Shown here: positions 8,519 to 15,848 of the stretch, piece by piece | How positions within the stretch are numbered: position 1 is the stretch's first letter | How the letters are laid out: every line of letters begins with the position of its first letter | Source of the DNA: Parafrankia sp. EUN1f | Lineage (GTDB): Bacteria; Actinomycetota; Actinomycetes; Frankiales; Frankiaceae | Direction of reading: 5' to 3' | Assembly: GCF_000177675.1 (NCBI RefSeq) | Contig: NZ_ADGX01000041.1 | Span: 1-64,000, forward strand | Length of the DNA stretch: 64,000 nucleotides | Position numbers and translations under genes: made by a program | Notes under the pieces: generated by a model | Told to the model about the DNA's origin: nothing | Database searches by the model: none | Seen by the model: the letters and a program-made list of their open reading frames with translations, nothing else

Positions 8519-8870
8519 ACTGGCGCCGGCATCCGGCAACTGGCAGCCGCCGGACGAAAACCTGAGGATTGTGGCCACCGCGAACCCCGAAGCGTGTAAC
8601 GGAATCCCGGGCTTCGGGCTCCAGGCTTCGGGCTTCGGGCTTCCGCTGATGCCGCCGCCGCCGCCGAGCAAGAAGTGAGGATTTTGGCTGCTAAAACAAC
8701 CGAAATCCTCACTTCTTGTTGATTGCCAAGTCTTGTTTGCGGCTATTGGCATGATTGCTGGCACCGCGGTCGGTGGCAGAATCTCACCGTCGCAGTAATC
8801 ACCGGCCGGCCGCCCGCGGTTCCACGGAACCGGACGCATCACGCGGGCCCGCCCAGGTGGCCGGTCCGGG
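8519..8870. other. Non-coding interval with short repeats and a hairpin element
   Basis: No gene is seen between the amidohydrolase and the convergent septum-formation gene. The interval has an incomplete half of the dispersed repeat (about 8558-8575), a run of GGGCTTC repeats (about 8607-8642) and one full dispersed hairpin repeat (8669-8718). Confidence 0.6.
8669..8718. repeat. Dispersed palindromic repeat, copy 1
   Basis: Arms of 19 bp (CAAGAAGTGAGGATTTTGG and its complement with one G:T wobble) enclose a 12-nt spacer. A nearly identical element is at 34929-34978 and diverged members are near 42756 and 42839-42889. It lies between convergent genes, where it could serve as a bidirectional terminator or be a small non-autonomous mobile repeat. 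Confidence 0.85.
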
Positions 8871-9872
8871 TCAGGCCGCCGGCACGGGCAGGGCCGCGTG
8901 GACCGGCACCGGTGTTCCGTTCCCGTCGACGAAACCGACATAGCAGTTCGTCCGGCGGGTGCCCGCGCGCCAGCTCTCCGGTTCGATGGTGTTCCACTGC
9001 GGCGTCAGCAAGGCGGACTCGAAACGCTCCGTCCGCAGGTAGGGCGCGGCCAGTTCGGCGCACCGCGGGCCCACCTGCTCGTCGAGCCAGCTGTCGGACG
9101 GCGGGCCGCCTCCCGGCGGAGTGCCCGGCACGGTGACGGCCCCGATGCTCTGCAGATTGTGGGGGGCGCCGCAGGGCGTCTCGATCATGTGGTCCGCGTC
9201 GTCACTGAAGCAGGTTCCGACAGCGCGCACCCGGGTCTGGTCAGCGCCCCGGACGGCGCCCTCGAACGGCGGGAAGGCGACCGGCGAAGGGTCCGTCTCG
9301 GAGGCGCTCGACCCGATCCCGCACGTGATCGACCGGTCGCCTTCCTCCCATCCCAGCTGCTCCGGATGGATCACGGCGGGACCGAAGCGCCCGTACGGGT
9401 CGAGGGGATAGCCGAGGTATTCACCGATCATCTCCGAGCAGTACCGGCCGGCGATATCGGACCACTCCTCGGGCCTGGGAAAGAAAGCCGAGCCCGAATA
9501 CTCCCCGCTGAGGTCCGCCCGGTCGACCGCCTCGAAGAGGTGGCGATCCGCGCAGGGGACGTCCTTCACATACGACCTGGCGAGATCCTGCTCCCAGGTG
9601 TAGCAGTGCCCGGTCGCATAGATGTACTGCTCGAGCTCGACGTTCCGGTCCGCGCCTGCGCTGGTGGGTGACGACGATGGGAGCGGCTTCCCGCCCACCG
9701 GCGCGTCGATCCCCGTCGCGGCAGCGGAGTCGTCCTGAGAGGAGTCGTCGGAGCGAACCTCCACCAGGGCGTAGACGACCGCGCCGGCAAGCACGACGTT
9801 GATCGCGATGGTCACCGCGTGCCCACGCCAGCCCCGTCGCCACCTGTTGGCACGTTCTCGGTTGACGGGCAT
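8871..9872 (-). CDS. Septum-formation-domain membrane protein (copy 1)
   Basis: 333 residues from the ATG at 9870-9872, chosen because GGGAG lies about 7 nt upstream and a positive N-terminus (NRERANRWRRGWRG) followed by one hydrophobic helix (AVTIAINVVLAGAVVYALV) starts here. The extracytoplasmic part holds two copies of a Cys-x-VPC-xx-H pattern (GHCYTWEQ ... DVPCADRHLFEAV and GTCFSDDA ... TPCGAPHNLQSIG), typical of the actinobacterial septum_form domain. It is paralogous to 11798-13141. A role in envelope or septum biology comes from the family name only; the molecular function is unknown. Confidence 0.8.
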   Translation of the reverse strand: MPVNRERANRWRRGWRGHAVTIAINVVLAGAVVYALVEVRSDDSSQDDSAAATGIDAPVGGKPLPSSSPTSAGADRNVELEQYIYATGHCYTWEQDLARSYVKDVPCADRHLFEAVDRADLSGEYSGSAFFPRPEEWSDIAGRYCSEMIGEYLGYPLDPYGRFGPAVIHPEQLGWEEGDRSITCGIGSSASETDPSPVAFPPFEGAVRGADQTRVRAVGTCFSDDADHMIETPCGAPHNLQSIGAVTVPGTPPGGGPPSDSWLDEQVGPRCAELAAPYLRTERFESALLTPQWNTIEPESWRAGTRRTNCYVGFVDGNGTPVPVHAALPVPAA

Positions 9873-9998
9873 GACGGCTCCCACTCCCTGGGCACGAGGA
9901 TCAGTACGCGCCGCGACGGTTCGAGCCACCGACCCGCGTGTTCGTGAATCTGCGGGGTCTCGCCTCGCCCCTGCCACCGGCGGCACCCACCACCGGCA

Positions 9999-10021
9999 GC
10001 GCAGCAGGCCATCCTAGGACA
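9999..10021 (-). promoter_or_regulatory. 23-bp upstream element shared by both septum-formation genes (copy 1)
   Basis: The plus-strand sequence starts GCGCAGCAGGCCAT and ends TAGGACA; 21 of 23 bases match the element at 13248-13270. It lies about 130 bp upstream of the copy-1 start. Being kept upstream of both paralogues while the surrounding sequence has diverged suggests a promoter or activator site. Confidence 0.6.
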
Positions 10022-10110
10022 AGCTGTGAAAAAGTTCGCATCGAGCCCGTCTGGGCTGACAACGGGTCAGGCGCACAACTGAGCCGGCCTGCACCGCACC
10101 GCACCGCACC

Positions 10111-10142
10111 GCGAAATGTAACCACGCCTGGTTACATTTCGC
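10111..10142. promoter_or_regulatory. Perfect 14-bp inverted repeat, operator candidate A
   Basis: GCGAAATGTAACCA is followed by a 4-nt spacer and its exact reverse complement. The same TGTAACC/GGTTACA core is repeated at 10235-10263 just before the AlbA-type gene, and both are followed by CCACGCGAC. They are probably binding sites for a dimeric regulator, plausibly the gene product itself, which ends in a winged-helix-like domain. Confidence 0.75.
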
Positions 10143-10234
10143 GGGCCACGCGACGCCGCAGGTCATGCCAGGCGCTGCAGCGGACTTCAGCCGCCTCGGC
10201 CCCGATCTCGGGGTGTCAAATATAACCCCCACGC

Positions 10235-10263
10235 CAAATGTAACCGCCCCGTGGTTACATTTG
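10235..10263. promoter_or_regulatory. Perfect 11-bp inverted repeat, operator candidate B
   Basis: CAAATGTAACC, a 7-nt spacer and GGTTACATTTG end only 3 nt before the GTG start at 10267. A related half-site (CAAATATAACC) is at about 10217. Binding here would block initiation directly. Confidence 0.75.
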
Positions 10264-10266
10264 GGT

Positions 10267-11751
10267 GTGCCACGCGACGTGAGCCAGCTGATCGATCATC
10301 TCCGCCGCTCAGGTGGCGACACAACCGACGTCGAGGTCAAGTCCGCGGCAGGTGGCCTGCCTGCCTCGCTGACCGCAACGTTGAGCGCGTTGGCGAACCA
10401 GCCCGGCGGTGGGACTGTCATCCTGGGTCTCGACGAGCAGGCGGGGTTCCGCCCGGTCAGGCTTCCCGATCCACAGGTCCTCAAGCAGGGTCTGGCTGCC
10501 AAGGCCCGAGCATTCACCCCGCCGGTCCGCCTGACCATCGACGACGCGGAGGTCGACGGCACCGCTGTCATAGTCGCCCAGGTCCACGAGTGCGACCGGT
10601 CGGCCAAACCATGTCGCGTGGCGGCGACCGGCACGGCGTACCTCCGTGGCTACGACGGTGACTACGCACTTTCCGACCTGGACGAACAGGGTTTTCTCGC
10701 GGCCCGTCAACCGCCCCTGTTCGACCGGTCCCCCGTCGAGGACGCCACCATCGACGACCTCGACGCCGAGCTTGTCGACGCGTACCTGTCCGCCGTGCGC
10801 GACCGCGACCCGCTCGGACTCGGCCGCTTCCCCGACGATGACGAACTCCTCCGCCGCGCGGGTGTCACCCGCGACGGTGGGCAGCCGACTGTCGCCGGGA
10901 TCCTCGCCCTCGGGGTCCATCCTCAGCAGTGGTTCCCTCGCTATGTCATCCAGGCCGCCGCGCAGCGCCTCCCCACCGACTCGGCCGCCACCCGGGCCCG
11001 CAACCAGGTCGTCATCAGCGGACCCATCCCGCGGATGCTCGACGCCGCACTGCTGTGGGCACGTCGGACCTTCGACACCGCGATCGTCGCCGAGCCGGAC
11101 GGATCCGTCCACGACCGGCCGAGCTATCCGCTCGTCGCCTTCCGCGAGCTGGTCGCCAACGCGCTGGTCCACCGCGACCTCGACCACTGGTCCGCCGGGC
11201 TCGCCGTCGAGGTTCGGCTCCTGCGAGACCGCCTGATCGTGGCCAATCCCGGCGGACTCTACGGGATCACCGTCGACCGGCTCGGCCGCGACGCCGTGAC
11301 CTCCGCACGCAACGCCCGGCTCGTCGCCATCTGCCAGCATGTGCGATCACCAGAGACCGGGGCTCGGGTGATCGAGGCCCTCGCCAGTGGAATACCCACC
11401 GTGACCGAATCCCTCGCCGACCAGGGGCTGCCTCCCGCCCACTACATCGACAGCGGCATCCGGTTCACCGTGGTCCTCCACCAGCACGCGACCGCACCGC
11501 CCGGGCCCGCCGAACGTACGACTGCCGAGACTTCTCTGGGTATCACGGAACGTCGCGTTCACCAGGCGCTGACCCAGAACGGAAAGACGGTCCGTGAGCT
11601 CTCCGAAGAACTCGCGCTTTCCGCCCCGAGTATCCGCAAGGCACTACGCGGCCTCCGCGACCGGGGACTGGCTACCCAGAGCGGCGGCAGAGGAAGAATC
11701 ACTCTCTACCAAAGGAAAGAATTCCCGGCCGGGCCCGGCGGACCACGGTAG
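10267..11751 (+). CDS. AlbA_2/Schlafen-type putative transcriptional regulator with ATPase domain
   Basis: About 494 residues. The N-terminal AlbA_2 (divergent AAA-4/Schlafen) domain shows DTTDVEVKSAAGG and LSALANQPGGGTVILGLDE. The middle carries the GHKL-like C-terminal ATPase region (FRELVANALVHRDLDHWS ... RLIVANPGGLYG). The end has a winged-helix-like segment (RRVHQALTQNGKTVRELSEE ... SIRKALRGLRDRGL). Such proteins occur as regulators and in some phage-defence systems. GTG 10267 was chosen because the conserved domain begins right after it and palindrome B ends 3 nt upstream, which would make the mRNA nearly leaderless. It is inserted between two paralogous septum-formation genes. Confidence 0.85.
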   Translation: MPRDVSQLIDHLRRSGGDTTDVEVKSAAGGLPASLTATLSALANQPGGGTVILGLDEQAGFRPVRLPDPQVLKQGLAAKARAFTPPVRLTIDDAEVDGTAVIVAQVHECDRSAKPCRVAATGTAYLRGYDGDYALSDLDEQGFLAARQPPLFDRSPVEDATIDDLDAELVDAYLSAVRDRDPLGLGRFPDDDELLRRAGVTRDGGQPTVAGILALGVHPQQWFPRYVIQAAAQRLPTDSAATRARNQVVISGPIPRMLDAALLWARRTFDTAIVAEPDGSVHDRPSYPLVAFRELVANALVHRDLDHWSAGLAVEVRLLRDRLIVANPGGLYGITVDRLGRDAVTSARNARLVAICQHVRSPETGARVIEALASGIPTVTESLADQGLPPAHYIDSGIRFTVVLHQHATAPPGPAERTTAETSLGITERRVHQALTQNGKTVRELSEELALSAPSIRKALRGLRDRGLATQSGGRGRITLYQRKEFPAGPGGPR

Positions 11752-11797
11752 AGGGTCGACGCACCGGGACTGCGCCGACGGCATCGGTTGGCGGTGC

Positions 11798-13141
11798 TCA
11801 GACGTCGGCCGTGCCCGCCCCGGCCGCTGGATTCGCCGGGTCGAGCCGGCCGGTGGTCGCCACGGCTTGCCCCATGTCATCCACCAGGCCGACCAGACAG
11901 GTGGTGGAGCGGGTGCCCGCGCGCCAGCTCTCGGGACGGATCAGGTGCCAGTTGCCCTGGACAACCACGCCGCCGTTGCCACGGGCGCCGTTGCCGTGGC
12001 CCAGGTAGGGCGCGAACCGCGGCGCGCAGGCAGCCTCGGCGAGTTCGTCGAAGCGCTCGGCCGACGGCGGTGCGCCATCGACCGTGTCTGGCAGGACGGC
12101 CGTTCCGACGCTCTCGGTGTGATGGGGCTCCTCGCACGGAACCACGTCGTCGAGTTCGTCGGCGGCGTGCCGAAAGCAGGTACCCGCCGGGAAGATCATC
12201 GCCTGGTCCGCTCCCCGGACACCACCGGAAAACGTGTCGAGGAACCACGGCCGACTCGGATCGGCCTCGCCCTTGACGACCAGCCCACAGACGACCTCGC
12301 GACCGCCGCTGTCCCATTCCGGTCGCCTGGGGTGAATCGTGCTCGCGGCGTAGCGCCCGAACGGGTCGAGCGAATAGCCGAGGTATTTCGTGACCAGCGG
12401 GCCGCAGTGACGGTCCGCGACGTCGTTCCACTGTGATGGGTACGGGGCGTCATCGGGGTAGGCCGGGCCGAGGTCGAGCCTCCCGACCGCCTCGAACAGG
12501 TGCGGCGTGGCGCACGGAACGTCGTCAACCGAGACGTCGACGGGCACCTGTGTCCAGCGGTAGCAACGGCCTGATTCCCACTTCCACCGATGCAGCTCCG
12601 GAAGGCTCTCGTCCGAGGCATCGGCCGGTTCCCCGGCGGCCGGCCCGGTGGGATCGGCCGGCGAACTCGGCGCGGCGGCGGGCACCGTCGTGCGCGGTAC
12701 GTCGTCGAGATCGAACTCCGAGCGGACGAACGCCACCAGGGTGCTGACCAGGAGGGTCAGGCTGATCACGGCGAGAATGACCCGGCCGCGGGTCCATCCA
12801 CCGCCAGTCGCGGACGGCGACGACAGCAACGACCGACCGCGGGGCGGGCGCGGGGTGCGCCCCGCGGAGCCAGCCCAGCGCCCTCGCCTGGCTCGGGTAG
12901 GCCGCGGCTTCGCCAGCAGCGGCGACCGTTCATCCTCGGCCGCTCCGAAGCGGGCGATCGCATCCCGGGTGCGCGCCGGTGCCTCGTAACGGGTCGCCGC
13001 GGCGACGAACGCGTCGTCGAGGACCAGCCCGGCGAACGGGTCCGGCTCCGCGGCACCGGCCGGCGGCGCACCGTCATCCTTCGGGAGGGACGTGCCGTCG
13101 GCGGGAACGGCACCGTCAGGGGGCATGCCATCGGCGGGCAT
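11798..13141 (-). CDS. Septum-formation-domain membrane protein (copy 2)
   Basis: 447 residues. The long cytoplasmic N-terminus is rich in Pro/Ala/Asp (about 1-115) and ends in a basic stretch. One transmembrane helix (GRVILAVISLTLLVSTLVAFV) follows, then an extracytoplasmic region with the paired Cys patterns seen in copy 1 (GRCYRWTQ ... VPCATPHLFEAVG and GTCFRHAA ... VPCEEPHHTESVG). The shared phrase ESWRAGTR near the C-terminus of both confirms paralogy. It is convergent with the AlbA-type gene with only about 45 bp between stops. The start could lie at a later Met (for example residue 6), but the frame is secure. Confidence 0.82.
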   Translation of the reverse strand: MPADGMPPDGAVPADGTSLPKDDGAPPAGAAEPDPFAGLVLDDAFVAAATRYEAPARTRDAIARFGAAEDERSPLLAKPRPTRARRGRWAGSAGRTPRPPRGRSLLSSPSATGGGWTRGRVILAVISLTLLVSTLVAFVRSEFDLDDVPRTTVPAAAPSSPADPTGPAAGEPADASDESLPELHRWKWESGRCYRWTQVPVDVSVDDVPCATPHLFEAVGRLDLGPAYPDDAPYPSQWNDVADRHCGPLVTKYLGYSLDPFGRYAASTIHPRRPEWDSGGREVVCGLVVKGEADPSRPWFLDTFSGGVRGADQAMIFPAGTCFRHAADELDDVVPCEEPHHTESVGTAVLPDTVDGAPPSAERFDELAEAACAPRFAPYLGHGNGARGNGGVVVQGNWHLIRPESWRAGTRSTTCLVGLVDDMGQAVATTGRLDPANPAAGAGTADV

Positions 13142-13247
13142 GTGCGGGCTCCTCGGGTCAGGGAATCATTCAGCTGGCCGCGGTCAGGCGGCGGACAGCA
13201 CCATGAATCAACTGACACCCAATGCGCTGATCTGGCTACCGTCGGCT

Positions 13248-13270
13248 GCGCAGCAGGCCATAGTAGGACA
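13248..13270 (-). promoter_or_regulatory. 23-bp upstream element shared by both septum-formation genes (copy 2)
   Basis: Begins GCGCAGCAGGCCAT and ends TAGGACA, with two mismatches to the copy at 9999-10021. It lies about 107 bp upstream of the copy-2 start. Confidence 0.6.
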
Positions 13271-13324
13271 GAAGGCAAAGGAGACCGCAATCGCCGCTAT
13301 CGGGGCACACGGCTCGCGCGGTGA

Positions 13325-14974
13325 TCAGGCGGTGCGGGCGTGCAGGAGGCGGCCGGGGGCGGCGTCGGGGAGGTCCTTGCCGGCGGTGCGGGTCGCGACG
13401 CCATTCACCCAGACGTACTCGATGCCGGTGCTGCGCACCACCAGGCGGTCCGCGCCGCCCGGCTGGTCACGGACCCGCTCGACCGGGGTCGTGCCCACCG
13501 TCGCCGGGTCGAAGGCGACCAGATCGGCGTGGAAGCCCTCCTGCACCAGGCCGCGGTCGGCGACGCGGAACGCCTGCGCCGGCTGGCCGGTGAGCCGCCA
13601 CACCGCGTCCTCCAGCGACAGCACGCCACGCTCGCGGACCCAGTGGCCGAGCAGGTGGGTGGAGTAGCAGGCGTCACAGAGCTGGCTGGCGTGGGCGCCG
13701 GCGTCCGACAGCCCGAGCAGCGTGCGCCGGTCGGCGAGCAGGTCGCCGACCTCGGCATCGCCGTCGTTGTCGAGCACCACCCGGAAGCGCGTCAGCTCGG
13801 TGTCGCCCAGCGCCAGGTCGAGCATCAGGTCGAACGGGGTGGTGCCCCGCTCGGCGGCCAGCCGGTCGAGCGGGATGCCGACGGCGTCGTGGTGCGCGCC
13901 GGTCTCCTCGACGTCGATCTTGGGCCAGCGGTGGCTCCACGCGGCCAGCGTCGCCGGGCGGGCCCGGTCGCGCCAGGTCTGGTCCCGGTACAGGTCGGCG
14001 CGTTCCGCCCGCGGCCGGGCCAGGACTTCCTTCCACTCGTCGATCTCGGCGAGCGGCACCGGGTCGTCCATCGTGATCTGCATGACGATCGGGCGGCAGG
14101 CGATCTGCGGGTAGACCTCGCCGGGCAGCGCCGCGCCGCGCTCGACGGTGCGCAGCGCCGCGCCCGGCTTGTCCGCCCGGGCGACCAGCGCCGTCCAGGT
14201 CACCGGAACGTTGTAGCGGGTCGCGAGCTCGGAGAACTGGTCGACGAAAAGGCCGGGGCCGATGGAGACCTGCACGACGCCCCGGCCCAGCTCACCGAGC
14301 ACCGAGACCAGCTCGTAGACCTCGCTGACCTCGGCGAATCGGCTGGGCACCGGACGCCCGTAGGCACCCTGGTGGGCGGGCTGGCGGGAGGTGGAGAACC
14401 CCAGCGCACCCGCGTCGAGCGCCTCACGGACGATCTCACGCATCCGCCCGATCTCCTCGGGCGTGGCTGCCCGCTCCTCGCCACCGGTGACGAACGCCCG
14501 CAGCGGCGAGTGCCCGAGAAAGGCACCGACGTTGAGGCGCTTGGGCCGGGCGTCGAGCGCGGCGAGGTACTCGGGGAAGGTCTCGAAGCACCAGTCGATG
14601 CCGGAGTCGAGCGCGTCCAGGGACATCCCCTCGACGTTCTCCAGGATGCGCATGATCGTGTCGCGGTGCTCGGGTCGGGTGGGGGCCACCCCGAAGCCAC
14701 AGTTCCCCATGATCACGCTGGTGACGCCGTGCCAGCTCGACGGGGTGAGGTCACCGTCCCAGAGGATCTGCGCGTCGTAGTGCGTGTGGACGTCTATGAA
14801 CCCCGGGGCGAGGGTGAGCCCGCCCAGGTCGACGATCTCCGTCCCGGCGGTGGGGGTCAGCTCGCCGGGCGCGGCGACGGCGACCACACGGCCGCCACTG
14901 ACCGCGACCTCGGCGGGGCGGGCGGGAGCCCCCGTTCCGTCGATCAACGAGGCCTGACGCAGCAGGAGGTCCAT
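13325..14974 (-). CDS. N-acyl-D-amino-acid deacylase family amidohydrolase
   Basis: 549 residues of the D-aminoacylase branch of the amidohydrolase superfamily, cytosolic and zinc dependent. The small beta domain comes first (LLLRQASLIDGTGAPARPAE), then the metal site GFIDVHTHYDAQILWD (HxH, about residues 59-72). Family phrases follow: TSVIMGNCGFGVAPTRP with the metal-ligand Cys, GALGFSTSRQPAH, and the late LLGLSDAGAHASQLCDACY with the catalytic Asp. The ATG has CGGAG 7 nt upstream. A paralogue is at 34994-36709. Such enzymes cleave N-acyl or ring amide bonds; the catabolic neighbours favour a role in xenobiotic or side-chain amide breakdown. Confidence 0.92.
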   Translation of the reverse strand: MDLLLRQASLIDGTGAPARPAEVAVSGGRVVAVAAPGELTPTAGTEIVDLGGLTLAPGFIDVHTHYDAQILWDGDLTPSSWHGVTSVIMGNCGFGVAPTRPEHRDTIMRILENVEGMSLDALDSGIDWCFETFPEYLAALDARPKRLNVGAFLGHSPLRAFVTGGEERAATPEEIGRMREIVREALDAGALGFSTSRQPAHQGAYGRPVPSRFAEVSEVYELVSVLGELGRGVVQVSIGPGLFVDQFSELATRYNVPVTWTALVARADKPGAALRTVERGAALPGEVYPQIACRPIVMQITMDDPVPLAEIDEWKEVLARPRAERADLYRDQTWRDRARPATLAAWSHRWPKIDVEETGAHHDAVGIPLDRLAAERGTTPFDLMLDLALGDTELTRFRVVLDNDGDAEVGDLLADRRTLLGLSDAGAHASQLCDACYSTHLLGHWVRERGVLSLEDAVWRLTGQPAQAFRVADRGLVQEGFHADLVAFDPATVGTTPVERVRDQPGGADRLVVRSTGIEYVWVNGVATRTAGKDLPDAAPGRLLHARTA

Positions 14975-15019
14975 CGAGACTCCGATCGGTCACCAGCGAG
15001 CAACGATCCCCACGAAGAT

Positions 15020-15033
15020 AGCAAATGCTCACT
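15020..15033. promoter_or_regulatory. Operator-like palindrome (site 3 of shared motif)
   Basis: AGCAAATGCTCACT, 12 of 14 consensus positions, 46 bp upstream of the D-aminoacylase-type gene start. Confidence 0.5.
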
Positions 15034-15848
15034 TAGTTTTCGAGCGACCCGGCAAGACGCGGTGCCCGCCCGGCCCAGCGCCCGCCCGGCCCAGCGCCCG
15101 CTTGGCCCAGGGCCCGCTTGGCGCAGGGCGCAGCCCCCCGGCCGGCATCCCGACTGGACGGCCTGCCGGCTGGCATCCCGACTGGACGGCCTGCCGGCCG
15201 GACGACGCGACAGCGAAAGTGACAAGCTGACGTCAGCGTCAGAGCTTCGAATCAGGTCGCCGCAGGGCAGCCCCACCGAGACCACGGCCACCAGCGCCGA
15301 GCGGCCGCCCGGGCGGTCCCGGATCGTCATCGCCCGATCCGCGCCCAGTCCGCGCGCGGCTCACGTCGAATCTCGTGGATGCCGCCGAGGCGAAACGGGG
15401 CGACCGACAGCCCACCTGACCGGTTCCACGCCCTCTACCAGGGTCTTCAGAGCACCGACAGCCCGCCGGGTGGTGTTCCCCATCCCCTGCCTCGCCGCAG
15501 GCCGCGTAAGGCGGTGGCAGCGACTAAAGGCGTCCTTGTGGCCTCTTGCCTTCAGTGGCTTGCGGAACCCGCGCCGCTCGCGACGTCAACAGGTGTTCCG
15601 TAAGAGGTCACAGGGAGCCCTTTAGTTCCGCGAACGCGACGGCAGAACCCGCCACGAAAACCAGACAGCAGTGTCAGATCACCAACGCGCGTGTCCGGGC
15701 CGGGCAGCGCCCGGCCCCACCCGAACCCGGCCTCCGAACACGGCTTCCAGACCCGGCCCCATCCGGACACGGCCCGGCCCCGGCCTCGGCCCCGGCCTCC
15801 GGCCTCCACGCCCGGGTGCTGGCCGCATGCGAACCGGAAGCGCCTGGA
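15034..15848. other. 815-bp non-coding interval with tandem repeats
   Basis: No convincing gene is seen. It holds a 16-bp repeat, about four copies (about 15064-15127, unit like GCCCGCCCGGCCCAGC), a 28-bp perfect tandem duplication (15144-15171 and 15172-15199), and GGCC-rich short repeats at about 15700-15830. The part around 15400-15640 is less GC-rich, includes CGCGTAAGGCGGTGGCAGCG-like sequence, and may be a decayed insertion, but no known gene could be recognised. Confidence 0.6.
15144..15199. repeat. 28-bp tandem duplication
   Basis: Two adjacent copies of a 28-bp unit beginning GGCATCCCGACTGGACGG, identical except at the last base. It lies in non-coding DNA upstream of the D-aminoacylase-type gene. 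Confidence 0.85.

Larger units (their letters stand above)
9873..10266. other. Divergent promoter region with two palindromes and a shared 23-bp element
   Basis: 394 bp between the septum-formation gene (minus) and the AlbA-type gene (plus). It contains the 23-bp element also found upstream of the second septum-formation gene, a run of GCACC repeats (about 10091-10112), and two large palindromes with TGTAACC/GGTTACA cores. Confidence 0.7.

Noticed and set aside
15380-15640. Possible decayed transposase or group II intron in the less GC-rich interval
   Set aside because: No conserved protein segment, terminal repeat or domain V-like RNA could be recognised.
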